Assembly (NCBI GenBank): GCA_016871805.1
Contig: VHCG01000031.1
Span: 1-44,451 of the forward strand
Direction: 5' to 3'
Origin: Verrucomicrobiota bacterium
Lineage (GTDB): Bacteria > Verrucomicrobiota > Verrucomicrobiia > Limisphaerales > UBA9464
Length of the DNA: 44,451 bases
Each line of letters opens with the position of its first letter. Position 1 is the stretch's first letter. Under the pieces are notes generated by a model. That model made no database searches. It worked only from the letters and a program-made list of their open reading frames with translations, and was not told the origin of the DNA. The position numbers and the translations under genes are program-made. Positions 36,781 to 44,451 of the stretch are shown piece by piece.

Positions 36781-39777
36781 ATGGGACTCCTTCGATCCTC
36801 GCTCCGGCTTCTGGCAGTCCTGCCCCTCGGGTTGGCCGCCGCCACGCCGGTCGACTTCAACCGCGACGTCCGACCGATCCTCAGCCGGCATTGCACGAGC
36901 TGTCATGGCGGTGTGAAGCAGGCCTCCGGGGTCTCCTTCCTCCAACGCGAGAAGGCCCTTGGTTCCGGCAAATCCGGAAAACCCGTGGTGGTAGCGGGAC
37001 GCCCCGACGCGTCGGAGCTCCTGCGACGGGTGATGCTCCCGGACACCGACGAGGACCGCATGCCGCCCACGGACCATGGGGATGGCCAACGTCTCTCGTC
37101 TGCCGAGATCTGGATCCTCCGGTCCTGGATTGGGGCGGGGGCGATCTGGGGTGAGCACTGGGCCTTCATCAAACCCCAGCCACAGGCCCTCCCAACCGTC
37201 CGGCGACAGGACTGGGCCCGCGGGCCCCTCGATCGGTTCATCCTGCGGCGTCTTGAGGAGGAAACGCTCAGTCCCTCCCCGGAGGCGCCGGTGGCCCAGT
37301 GGCTCCGACGGGCATCGTTCGATCTGATCGGGCTTCCACCGACACCCGAAGAGATCGAGCGGCTCACGCAGGGCCTGGAGACGCCCGAGGAGGCGGTCGA
37401 ACGCCTGCTGGCTTCGCCCAGGTTCGGTGAACGCTGGGCGGCCCCCTGGCTGGATCTTGCCCGGTATGCGGACACCCAGGGCTACGAGAAGGACAACACC
37501 CGCGAGGTCTGGCCCTGGCGCGACTGGCTTGTGCGCTCGCTCAACGCCGATCTCCCGTTCGACCAGCTCACGGTTCGGATGCTCGCGGGAGATCTCCTGC
37601 CGGACGCAACCCTCGAGGATCGCATCGCCACCGGTTTCCATCGCAACACCCAGACCAACACCGAGGGCGGCACCGACGACGAGGAGTATCGCCTCGCCGC
37701 CGTCATCGATCGGGTCAACACGACCTGGACCGTGTGGCAGGGAACCACGTTCGGCTGCGTCCAGTGCCACGCCCATCCCTACGATCCATTCCCGCAGGAG
37801 GACTACTACCGGTTCCTTTCGCTTTGGAATTCGACGGAGGATGCGGACCTTGCCGACGAACACCCCATTCTCCGGGTTCCAAAGGATCCCGACCGATTCC
37901 AGGAAATTGAGCGCCTGAACCGCGATATCCTGGGCTTCCGGACTGAGCTGAACGACACCGGCCGATCCCTCGTCCGCCAGACCCCCTGGCGGCCTCTCGA
38001 CGGGATCTCGGTGACAGGGCCTGACGAGGCCCGCTTTGTCGTGGCGACCAATCGGGTCCGCGTCGAGGGAACGGTCCCGAATGGTGCGACCTTCGTGATC
38101 CGCCTTCCCGACGCCACGGAATTCACCGCGCTGCGACTCGACATCCTGCCACGTCAGTCCGACCCCAAGCGCCTCCCCGAGAATGGGGCGGTGGTGGGGC
38201 ATCTGTGGATGGAGGATGAGGATCCCATCAAGGTGGCGGCGGCGAAGATGGAGGCCGAACGGATCAAGGCCAACAACGAGGCCCTGGCGGCGGAGGACGC
38301 GAAGGCCGCCGAGGAGGCGAAGAAGGCCGGCAAGGAGGCCCCAAAAAAACGGGATCCGAAACCGCTGCCAACCGGGCTCGACCGGATCGAGTTTGTGGCC
38401 GTGTATGCCGATACCCTCTCCGGCCCCTTTGATCCCGAGGAGAGCCTCAAGCCGGGTCGGGCCGGGGGTGGGGCCTTCCCGAAACTCTTCGGACCCAAGT
38501 GGTTGGTCTTCGTGCCGAAACAGCCGATCCGGGTCGCTTCAGGCCACACGCTCCGCCTCCATCTGAAGCACGAGATCTTCGATGCAGAGACCAAGGGGTC
38601 TATCCTCCATCACTTCACGCTGTCGACCGCCTCGGATTCCCGCTGGACCGGACTGGCTGGATCGGAGCGGCGACAGGAACTCCAGGATCGGCTTGCTAAG
38701 GCCCGCAAGGAACGGGAGGCCATCCCCGCCATCGGAGCCCTCGTCATGCGCGAGCGTCCCGACGATGATCGCCGGGAGACCCGACTGTTTGTGCGGGGCA
38801 ACTTCATGGCCAAGGACGCCGTGGTGTCACCCGGGACACCACGGGTGTTCCCGCCGCTGCCGCCCGGACGCCCGGATCGGCTTGCCGCGGCCCAATGGCT
38901 CGTGGATTCCGGGAATCCGCTGACGGCACGCGTCTTCGTGAACCGCGTCTGGGCCGAGGTGTTCGGCACCGGAATCGTCGAGACCCTCGAGGATTTCGGT
39001 TCCACCGGGCAGCCCCCCTCGCATCCCGAGCTGCTCGATTTTCTCGCGCTCCGCTTCCAGAAAGATCTGGGATGGAGTCTGAAGGGACTGCTCCGGGAAT
39101 ACGCCCTGTCCTCGACCTACCGGCAGGACCATCGGGTGACACCGGGGTTGCTGGGGTGCGATCCAAGGAACCGCCTGCTAGCCCGGGGGCCCCGCACCCG
39201 CCTCACGGCCGAGATGATCCGGGACCAGGCCCTCGCCGTATCCGGTCTCCTGAGTGCGAAGTTGGGGGGCGCCCCAGTCATGCCCCATCAGCCCGAGGGG
39301 GTCTGGCAGGTGGTCTACAACGGATCCCAGTGGGTGACCCCGGACAACGAGGATCGGCATCGGCGAGGCCTGTATACCTTCTGGCGCCGCACAAGCCCGT
39401 ATCCATCGTTCCTGACCTTCGACGCCTCCAGCCGCGAGATGTGCACGCCACGGCGCATCCCCACCAGCACCCCGCTCCAGGCTCTTGTGACGTTGAACGA
39501 TCCCGCCTGCATGGAGTGCGCCAAGGCGCTCGCATCCCGGATGGAGACCCTGGACGGGGGCCCAACACAACGCCTCGGCTGGGCGTGGCAGCGGGTGACG
39601 GGCACCCCTGTGGATGTCGACACCCTCAGGCGGCTCGAGTCGCTCCACCGGAATGCCTTGGCCCAATACGAGGAGAATCCCGGCTTGCTGAAGGAGACCG
39701 GAGGAGGAGCGGCCTGGGCTGCCTCCGTCGTGGTCGCCAGCACCTTGCTCAACCTCGACGAGACCCTCACGAAGTAG
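36781..39777 (+). CDS. PSCyt1 - DUF1549 - DUF1553 protein (exported c-type cytochrome-like)
   Basis: A signal peptide (about residues 1-21) is followed by a PSCyt1 domain with C-T-S-C-H at 38-42 (haem c site), a coiled D-R-M-P-P near 96, DUF1549 (about 145-350: F-D-L-I-G-L-P-P-T-P-E-E, D-L-A-R-Y-A-D-T-Q-G-Y, and C-V-Q-C-H near 326), a linker with a lysine/alanine/glutamate-rich stretch near 490-530, and DUF1553 (about 700-970: V-F-V-N-R-V-W-A-E-V-F-G-T-G). At 998 residues it is typical. It is cotranscribed with the upstream DUF1501 gene. The haem motif suggests an electron-transfer or redox role, but no reaction is established for the family. Confidence 0.88.
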   Translation: MGLLRSSLRLLAVLPLGLAAATPVDFNRDVRPILSRHCTSCHGGVKQASGVSFLQREKALGSGKSGKPVVVAGRPDASELLRRVMLPDTDEDRMPPTDHGDGQRLSSAEIWILRSWIGAGAIWGEHWAFIKPQPQALPTVRRQDWARGPLDRFILRRLEEETLSPSPEAPVAQWLRRASFDLIGLPPTPEEIERLTQGLETPEEAVERLLASPRFGERWAAPWLDLARYADTQGYEKDNTREVWPWRDWLVRSLNADLPFDQLTVRMLAGDLLPDATLEDRIATGFHRNTQTNTEGGTDDEEYRLAAVIDRVNTTWTVWQGTTFGCVQCHAHPYDPFPQEDYYRFLSLWNSTEDADLADEHPILRVPKDPDRFQEIERLNRDILGFRTELNDTGRSLVRQTPWRPLDGISVTGPDEARFVVATNRVRVEGTVPNGATFVIRLPDATEFTALRLDILPRQSDPKRLPENGAVVGHLWMEDEDPIKVAAAKMEAERIKANNEALAAEDAKAAEEAKKAGKEAPKKRDPKPLPTGLDRIEFVAVYADTLSGPFDPEESLKPGRAGGGAFPKLFGPKWLVFVPKQPIRVASGHTLRLHLKHEIFDAETKGSILHHFTLSTASDSRWTGLAGSERRQELQDRLAKARKEREAIPAIGALVMRERPDDDRRETRLFVRGNFMAKDAVVSPGTPRVFPPLPPGRPDRLAAAQWLVDSGNPLTARVFVNRVWAEVFGTGIVETLEDFGSTGQPPSHPELLDFLALRFQKDLGWSLKGLLREYALSSTYRQDHRVTPGLLGCDPRNRLLARGPRTRLTAEMIRDQALAVSGLLSAKLGGAPVMPHQPEGVWQVVYNGSQWVTPDNEDRHRRGLYTFWRRTSPYPSFLTFDASSREMCTPRRIPTSTPLQALVTLNDPACMECAKALASRMETLDGGPTQRLGWAWQRVTGTPVDVDTLRRLESLHRNALAQYEENPGLLKETGGGAAWAASVVVASTLLNLDETLTK

Positions 39778-39810
39778 AGTCCATCACCTCCGTCCACCAT
39801 CCGCCCCCCA

Positions 39811-40905
39811 ATGCCCACCACGCCTCCAGTCACGTTCCTCATCCATGGTCGGGCCGAGGGCTGGGAGGGAGGCCGCGCCTACGGCCTTGCCCGCTCGCTG
39901 GATCCCGCAACCACACGATTCAAGTTCCGGGAACCATCGAAGCTCGGGACGGCGATCTCCTGGATGCGGGAGGCCTCGGTGGACCCGGATCGTGTCCTGT
40001 ACGTTCTCAACACCGCCCTCCCCGGCGCTCTTCTCGCCCCGGGATGGGCCCTTGTGCAGCGACGGCGGTACATCCTCGACACCGGGGACGCCGTCTATGA
40101 GATGGCTCGCGAAGCCGGGGTCGGTGCGACGTGGAGGCATCCGTTCATGTGGGCGATCGAGCAGGGGGCCCACCGGAACGCCCGGGCGATCGTGGTCCGT
40201 GGAACGCGGCATCGGGAGCTCCTCCGCTCCCGAGGCCTCCGGCGGGTCGAGGTGATCCGTGACGGCTATGCGGAACAGTCAGGGTCGAGCCCAGCCACCG
40301 TTGACGCCCTGCGCCGTCGACTGGGCCTTGGCAACGAATTCATCCTCGGGGTCATGGGGTCCACGGTCTGGAGTCCACGTCTCCAGATCTGCTACGGCTG
40401 GGATCTCCTCGAGGCCCTGGTCCACCTCAGGGATCTTCCGGTCCGTGGACTTGTGATCGGCGACGGCAACGGTCTCCCGTGGCTCCACCGACGAGCCGCG
40501 GAGCTCGGTGTTGCGGATCGGGTCCTTTTCACGGGTCGTGTCCCCTACGCCGAGGTGCCGACGTACCTGCGGCTGATGGATGCGGCGATGTCCACCCAGA
40601 CCAACAACATTCCGGGTCGTGTCCGCACCACCGGGAAGCTCCCCGAATACATGGCGGCGGAACGGTTCATCCTCGCCAGCCGCGTGGGCGAGGCGGCGCT
40701 AATGCTGCCGGAACTGATGCTCCTCGACTTCGTAGGCGCCGTGGATCGCCAATATCCTCGTCGCGTCGCCGATCGTGTCCGGCTGCTGGTGCAGAAGCCC
40801 GAACTGCGTGAACTCCGCCGTTCCCTCCCGAACACCGTCCGCTCGCTCTGCGACTACAGCGTCCTGAGCCAGAGCCTCAAACACCTCCTCGAGACCCTTC
40901 CCTGA
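39811..40905 (+). CDS. GT-B fold glycosyltransferase (GT4-like)
   Basis: A cytoplasmic 364-residue protein. The N-terminal half has H-G-R-A-E-G-W-E-G-G-R-A-Y and a D-T-G-D-A-V-Y segment; the C-terminal half has the nucleotide-sugar half of GT4-like enzymes: G-D-G-N-G-L-P-W-L near residue 220, F-T-G-R-V-P-Y-A-E-V-P-T-Y-L near 243 and K-L-P-E-Y-M-A-A near 282 (in place of the usual E-G-F-G loop). No membrane segment is seen. The gene begins 33 bases after the DUF1553 gene and is followed 21 bases later by the NodB chimera, suggesting one glycan-related transcript. The acceptor and sugar are unknown. Confidence 0.78.
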   Translation: MPTTPPVTFLIHGRAEGWEGGRAYGLARSLDPATTRFKFREPSKLGTAISWMREASVDPDRVLYVLNTALPGALLAPGWALVQRRRYILDTGDAVYEMAREAGVGATWRHPFMWAIEQGAHRNARAIVVRGTRHRELLRSRGLRRVEVIRDGYAEQSGSSPATVDALRRRLGLGNEFILGVMGSTVWSPRLQICYGWDLLEALVHLRDLPVRGLVIGDGNGLPWLHRRAAELGVADRVLFTGRVPYAEVPTYLRLMDAAMSTQTNNIPGRVRTTGKLPEYMAAERFILASRVGEAALMLPELMLLDFVGAVDRQYPRRVADRVRLLVQKPELRELRRSLPNTVRSLCDYSVLSQSLKHLLETLP

Positions 40906-40926
40906 AGGGCCACCCCTCCCGCCGCC

Positions 40927-42666
40927 ATGTCGTCCCAGTTCCTCGCCGGAATCCTCCGTGCCGCAGCCATTCTGCTCTCCACCGGATTCCTGATCCTAAG
41001 CGTCCTCGGTGATGCCCTCCGGCCGGCCCGGGGAACCAACGACCTCCGCGACTGGCTCGAGAACATGGTCATCTACCATGGATACTCCGAGGATGAGGTC
41101 CGCCAGGTCCTCGGAAAGAGTTCCGGCGAACTGGGTGTCGGCGCCGGTCCGCACATGGGTCTGCCCGTGGTCGAGGGGCGGTTGGGACTGGTTCCCTATC
41201 CTGGTGGACGCCATCCCCGGTTGGGATTCCTCGATGGGGCCATCGACCCCCAGCGGGACACCAAGCTCAGCGCCTTCACCCCCTGGGATCCACGGTCCTA
41301 TGTCGTGATCGACCTGCCCGAGGCGATCTGGTCGAACCTCGGACTCACCTACCTGGCCCACACCCACATCCCAACCGTCTGGGATCGTGGGGGTCTCCAG
41401 CTTCCAAAGGTCGAGTGGATCCGGAAAGCCGATGGATCCTGGGCCTCGGAACGGCGTCTGCCAAACGTCATCACCTTCGGAGCGCGTGCCCTGTCGCAAT
41501 CGAATCATGTGGAACTCCGGTGGTGGCTGCGAAACGGAACGGCACAGCCCCTGACGGGATTGAAGGCCCAGGTGTGTGTGATGCTGGGGCATGCGGCAGG
41601 ATTCGAGGAGCAGACCGGGACGAACAAGGTGGTGCAGGGACCCTTTTCGGCGGCCCGGAACCCGGAGGGCAACCGTTGGATCATCACGGCGTGGGATCCA
41701 ATCGATCGGGCCTGGGACAATCCCCCGGTGCCGTGTCTCCATGCCGATCCCCGACTGGAGGACTGTCCTCCAGGTGCGACCCGTGAAGCCCGCGGCTGGG
41801 TCTGGTTCTGGGAGGGAACCGACGTCTCGGTCGAGCTGGCCCGTCTCCAACGGGAGTTCCTGCAGAAACCCCGCCCCGTTCGGAGGCCGCTGGAGCCGAT
41901 CCCCGATCGCCTCGTGGTCCTGACCTTCGACGACTCCGTCGCCTCGCTTCACTCGAACGTCCGCCCTCTCCTCAAACAGCACGGGTTCGGGGCGACCTTC
42001 TTCATCACGGAAGGCTTCTCGTTCACGTCCAACAAGGTCGACTACATGACCTGGCCCCAGATCGCGGAGCTGCACCGGGATGGATTCGAGATCGGGAACC
42101 ACACCCGATCCCACCTGAGCGTGACGGCCGACACCCTTGGGATTCTGCAGGGGGAGCTCGAACATATTGCCTCCCGTTGCGAGGCCCACGGAATTCCGCG
42201 TCCGATCAGTTTCGCCTACCCCGGGAATGCCATCCATCCGGCAGGACTTCAGCTCCTCCGGAAGGCGGGGATCCGATGGGCCCGCCGTGGAGCGCAGCCG
42301 GAATATGCGTACGAGACGGGCCGGGGTGTTGCCTACGAGCCGACTGTCGACGACCCCTTGCTCATCCCGACCACAGGCGACGCACGGCCCACGTGGACCC
42401 TAGAGGATCTGAAGCGGGCAGTGGCCCATGCCAAGGACGGTCGGATCGCGGTGCTCCAGTTCCATGGGGTGCCGGACCGGGAACATCCCTGGGTGAACAC
42501 GCCGCCCGAGCGGTTTGCGGAATACCTCCAGTGGATGAAGGACAACGGCTACCGAGGCATCGCGGTGCGGGATCTAGGGGGTTTCGTGGACCCCGAGGAC
42601 CGTCCGGCATGGCCTTGGCGGAACATCGAGAAGAGGCAAGCGGTCCTGTCAGCCGTCCAGGAATAA
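40927..42666 (+). CDS. Membrane-anchored protein with C-terminal NodB polysaccharide deacetylase domain
   Basis: The N-terminus (residues 4-32) is a hydrophobic anchor or signal. Residues about 35-325 form a domain I do not recognise. It is followed by a NodB domain at about 335-560: L-V-V-L-T-F-D-D-S near 333, T-F-F-I-T-E, the metal-binding H-T-R-S-H near 397 and the A-Y-P-G-N block. F-D-D and the two histidines three or four apart are the metal ligands of carbohydrate esterase family 4; the catalytic C-terminal His may be L-Q-F-H-G near 515. These enzymes remove N-acetyl groups from chitin-like or peptidoglycan glycans outside the cytoplasm. The 579-residue length is about double that of a plain NodB enzyme. 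Confidence 0.85.
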   Translation: MSSQFLAGILRAAAILLSTGFLILSVLGDALRPARGTNDLRDWLENMVIYHGYSEDEVRQVLGKSSGELGVGAGPHMGLPVVEGRLGLVPYPGGRHPRLGFLDGAIDPQRDTKLSAFTPWDPRSYVVIDLPEAIWSNLGLTYLAHTHIPTVWDRGGLQLPKVEWIRKADGSWASERRLPNVITFGARALSQSNHVELRWWLRNGTAQPLTGLKAQVCVMLGHAAGFEEQTGTNKVVQGPFSAARNPEGNRWIITAWDPIDRAWDNPPVPCLHADPRLEDCPPGATREARGWVWFWEGTDVSVELARLQREFLQKPRPVRRPLEPIPDRLVVLTFDDSVASLHSNVRPLLKQHGFGATFFITEGFSFTSNKVDYMTWPQIAELHRDGFEIGNHTRSHLSVTADTLGILQGELEHIASRCEAHGIPRPISFAYPGNAIHPAGLQLLRKAGIRWARRGAQPEYAYETGRGVAYEPTVDDPLLIPTTGDARPTWTLEDLKRAVAHAKDGRIAVLQFHGVPDREHPWVNTPPERFAEYLQWMKDNGYRGIAVRDLGGFVDPEDRPAWPWRNIEKRQAVLSAVQE

Positions 42667-42705
42667 GAAGCTCCATCCCGGGGTGGCGGACCGGGAAAGG
42701 AAGTA

Positions 42706-43689
42706 TCAGATGTCGAGTATCCCGTTCCGGACAAGCCACCGCATGCCCTCGGACGACATCCAAGCCCGGGTGGGTCCGGCGTAGTGGCGACACACGAGCG
42801 TCGAGGGGTCGACCCGTGGTTCACGCGTAATGGCATAGGACCGCGGGAGATTGTCGGCGGTGCCGTCGGCAGAGGCGCAGAGAGCCTGCAGGGTCTGATC
42901 GATCAGGCCGTTTTGTGTGCCGACCAACGGGTGGGCGAGGAGTTCCTCCACCTTCTCCAGGCGGATGGATTCCCGGGACCGCATTAGGAGTCCCGCATTG
43001 ATCCGTTTGGTGATGGAGATGCCAAGTTCACGTCGGGCCTCCTCCGGAGATAGGGTGAAGGAAAACCCGCAATCCTCCTGGAAATAGATCCGATCCAGAG
43101 GTTCCGCTCCGACCCTCAGGAATTCCTCTGGGCGGTTGAAGAAGAGCACATCGGAGTCGATCCAGATCAGATTGGTCGAGGAACAAGCAATCTGGAGGGT
43201 CGCCAATTTGTGGAGGATCGGTTCGCGCCAGATCCAATCCTGACACCGGGTCAGGCGGTGTTTTGCAAAGTATTCCGAGGCCAGTCGGGTGGCCTCATCA
43301 GGCGGCACAAACCGGGCATCCGGAAAATGATGACGGAGGGCTGCGACGGCGGAAGGCTTGGGCTTCCGCTGAAGATGGATGACGAGCATTGGGAGCTCGC
43401 CCATGACCCGAGCGAGGCTCTTGAGCATCCATGTCAGAGGGAGCCAATCCGCCTCATAGCACATGGTGTGGACCTCGACGGATCCTCCCGGGACCCAGGG
43501 TTTCGACCGGGTGGGCCGGGTTCGCAGGATCCGGGGCCACAGGAATTGTTGGCGGAGGAATTCCGAGGGTCCTATGCGGACGGCCTTGTAGACGTCCCGC
43601 CATGCGGCCTGCCGTCGCAACCAGAAGCGCAGATCCTGGACAAATAGGCTCACCGGAATCAAAGGGGGGTGGCGGGAGACGATCCGCAA
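42706..43689 (-). CDS. GT-A-like glycosyltransferase with D-S-D motif
   Basis: A 327-residue frame whose central part reads N-L-I-W-I-D-S-D-V-L-F-F-N-R-P-E-E-F near residue 178, the DxD-type metal/nucleotide-sugar site of GT8-like retaining enzymes. Further marks are V-H-T-M-C-Y-E-A-D near 73 and K-R-I-N-A-G-L-L near 228 (start of the acceptor region). No membrane segment. The start is uncertain: TTG 43689 gives the full length, GTG 43653 would give 315 residues. Convergent with the NodB gene. Together with the GT-B enzyme upstream, a small glycan cluster is suggested; substrate is not known. Confidence 0.68.
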   Translation of the reverse strand: MRIVSRHPPLIPVSLFVQDLRFWLRRQAAWRDVYKAVRIGPSEFLRQQFLWPRILRTRPTRSKPWVPGGSVEVHTMCYEADWLPLTWMLKSLARVMGELPMLVIHLQRKPKPSAVAALRHHFPDARFVPPDEATRLASEYFAKHRLTRCQDWIWREPILHKLATLQIACSSTNLIWIDSDVLFFNRPEEFLRVGAEPLDRIYFQEDCGFSFTLSPEEARRELGISITKRINAGLLMRSRESIRLEKVEELLAHPLVGTQNGLIDQTLQALCASADGTADNLPRSYAITREPRVDPSTLVCRHYAGPTRAWMSSEGMRWLVRNGILDI

Positions 43690-43881
43690 CTGAAGCTACG
43701 GTGTCGTCTGCCGAAGGTAATTGCCAAGGCGGAAAAACCTGGCGGAAAGACGAGTGGAGCGGGACACACCACGAGGGATCCTCAGGGCAGAAGCCCGGGG
43801 CATGGCCGAACCGAGCGCGACCAAGGATCGTTCCTCAGGCAGCGGCACCATGCGCCATGAAGTGCTCGGGGCAAAAGGGGA

Positions 43882-43910
43882 TTGCGGTAGGCTCCGGTGC
43901 GGGGTATCCC
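43882..43910 (+). promoter_or_regulatory. Candidate promoter of tRNA-Gly
   Basis: TTGCGG (43882-43887) and TATCCC (43905-43910) are 17 bases apart and would start transcription a few bases before the tRNA. Each hexamer matches only 3 of 6 positions, so the case rests on spacing and location. Confidence 0.3.
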
Positions 43911-43925
43911 CTCCGGACGCCGAGT

Positions 43926-43999
43926 GCGGGTGTGGTTCAATGGTAGAACGTGGGCTTCCCAAGCCTGAGACGAGGGTTCGATTCCCTTCACCCGCTCCA
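43926..43999 (+). tRNA. tRNA-Gly (anticodon CCC), CCA encoded
   Basis: The 74-base cloverleaf fits: acceptor GCGGGTG with CACCCGC, D-stem GTTC/GAAC, anticodon loop TTCCCAA giving CCC, T-arm GAGGG-TTCGATT-CCCTT and an encoded CCA. It stands alone. The unusual spacer that follows is a possible integration site, which is only a suggestion. Confidence 0.96.
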
Positions 44000-44038
44000 C
44001 TCTTTTCCATCAACAACTTACAGCGGAAATAGAGGGTC

Positions 44039-44060
44039 AGTGCTAACGCCTAGTGCTAAC
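44039..44060. repeat. Direct repeat of AGTGCTAAC
   Basis: AGTGCTAAC occurs at 44039-44047 and 44052-44060, with a four-base spacer (13-base period). It lies 40 bases after tRNA-Gly and 140 bases before the next start. It could be a regulator binding site, an integrase arm site or chance. Confidence 0.5.
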
Positions 44061-44188
44061 AAATCCACTGAAGTTTACCTAGTTCCAACAGCGTCCGGGG
44101 AACCTCCGGGGCTCTCCGAACTTGAGGACCCATCGTCTTGCCGATCCCGAGTAATGCGCCGGAATCCTGACACCTTCCGAAATCGGAC

Positions 44189-44451
44189 GGAGGATTTCTA
44201 TGAAACCACGAGCCACAAAAGTTCCCAGACAAGGTGTCGACCGGGCGGTGTCCTCGATGTCTCCCCCACCTTCGTCCCGGGAAGCTCCCGCCGCACCGAA
44301 GGAGAAGGGTCACTCCCAGACTTCAAACGCAAACGCGCTACGAATCGCTGGCCGCAGGTTTCGTAAACGAAACGCAACCGATCCCGAAGAAGAAGGGTTG
44401 AGCGATGCCGAAATCTGCGGGGTGTGGGCTTTTGCTTGGATCCCCGAGACC
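44189..44451 (+). CDS. Hypothetical basic protein, start only (3' truncated by the window edge)
   Basis: GGAGG at 44189-44193 stands seven bases before ATG 44200, the best Shine-Dalgarno I see in the window. The frame is open for 84 codons to the last base: M-K-P-R-A-T-K-V-P-R, a proline/serine-rich stretch, then A-L-R-I-A-G-R-R-F-R-K-R and L-S-D-A-E-I-C-G-V-W-A-F. The first part is highly basic and probably disordered. I do not recognise it. The coding range starts at 44200; the ribosome binding site is included here because it decides the start. Confidence 0.5.

Noticed and set aside
42676..42696. Hairpin TCCCGG / CCGGGA between the NodB and GT-A genes as a bidirectional terminator
   Set aside because: Six pairs without a T-tract on either strand is too little for a call.
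43696..44032. Open frames on both strands across tRNA-Gly, including one reading G-N-R-T-L-V-S-G-L-G
   Set aside because: These are translations of the tRNA and its complement, a well-known source of spurious proteins; the tRNA explains the sequence.

Overview
The window is a bacterial chromosome segment of high G+C. The 16S rRNA at 1372-2931 carries, at 1721-1738, the exact target of the EUB338-III probe that distinguishes Verrucomicrobiota. The protein content agrees: prepilin-like proteins with C-terminal H-x9-DG motifs, two DUF1501 / DUF1549-DUF1553 pairs (a Planctomycetota-Verrucomicrobiota hallmark) and a type II secretion minor pseudopilin. A Pedosphaera/Limisphaera-like member is my inference.

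Layout. 1-939: 3' part of a GspK pseudopilin. 1126-6405: a complete rrn operon with UP-element promoter, 16S, tRNA-Ala, tRNA-Ile, 23S, 5S and an intrinsic terminator. 6477-6787: debris of an IS66-type insertion sequence, abutting ppc (PEP carboxylase). 9686-10462: a decayed prepilin-like gene. 10478-12743 (minus): tRNA-Leu, a small lipoprotein, a YdcF-like protein and Sua5. 12928-16946 (minus): a coupled DUF1549/DUF1553-DUF1501 pair. 17022-17233: an unannotated structured RNA candidate ending in an intrinsic terminator, ahead of a conserved 465-residue protein of unknown function. 18777-20198 (minus) is a YihY-type membrane protein and 20258-20740 (plus) a MogA-type protein. 20771-23028 (minus): a purine permease coupled to an exported nucleosidase-like lipoprotein.

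23193-26702: three prepilin-like genes in tandem (the first frameshifted), the last overlapping an orphan ABC ATPase. 26732-30023: HisC, a NYN-domain protein, GcvH and GcvT. 30160-31601: a HAD-Nudix fusion overlapping folB. 31638-35214: a coiled-coil membrane protein, a LonN-domain protein coupled to DUF1844, and two ABC-2 permeases with no ATPase beside them. 35298-39777: the second DUF1501 / DUF1549-DUF1553 pair in reversed gene order. 39811-43689: glycan genes (GT-B glycosyltransferase, NodB deacetylase chimera, GT-A-like protein). 43926-43999: tRNA-Gly, then a short repeat-bearing spacer and the start of an open frame with a strong ribosome binding site that runs off the end.

The points most worth following are the structured RNA at 17056-17233, the HAD-Nudix/FolB unit (a possible route from dihydroneopterin triphosphate to dihydroneopterin and on to the aldolase step), the exported nucleosidase coupled to a purine permease, and active decay within the prepilin-like family. 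Four-base ATGA/GTGA overlaps join many gene pairs, so translational coupling is common here. Everything is read from sequence by eye; no database search was run.
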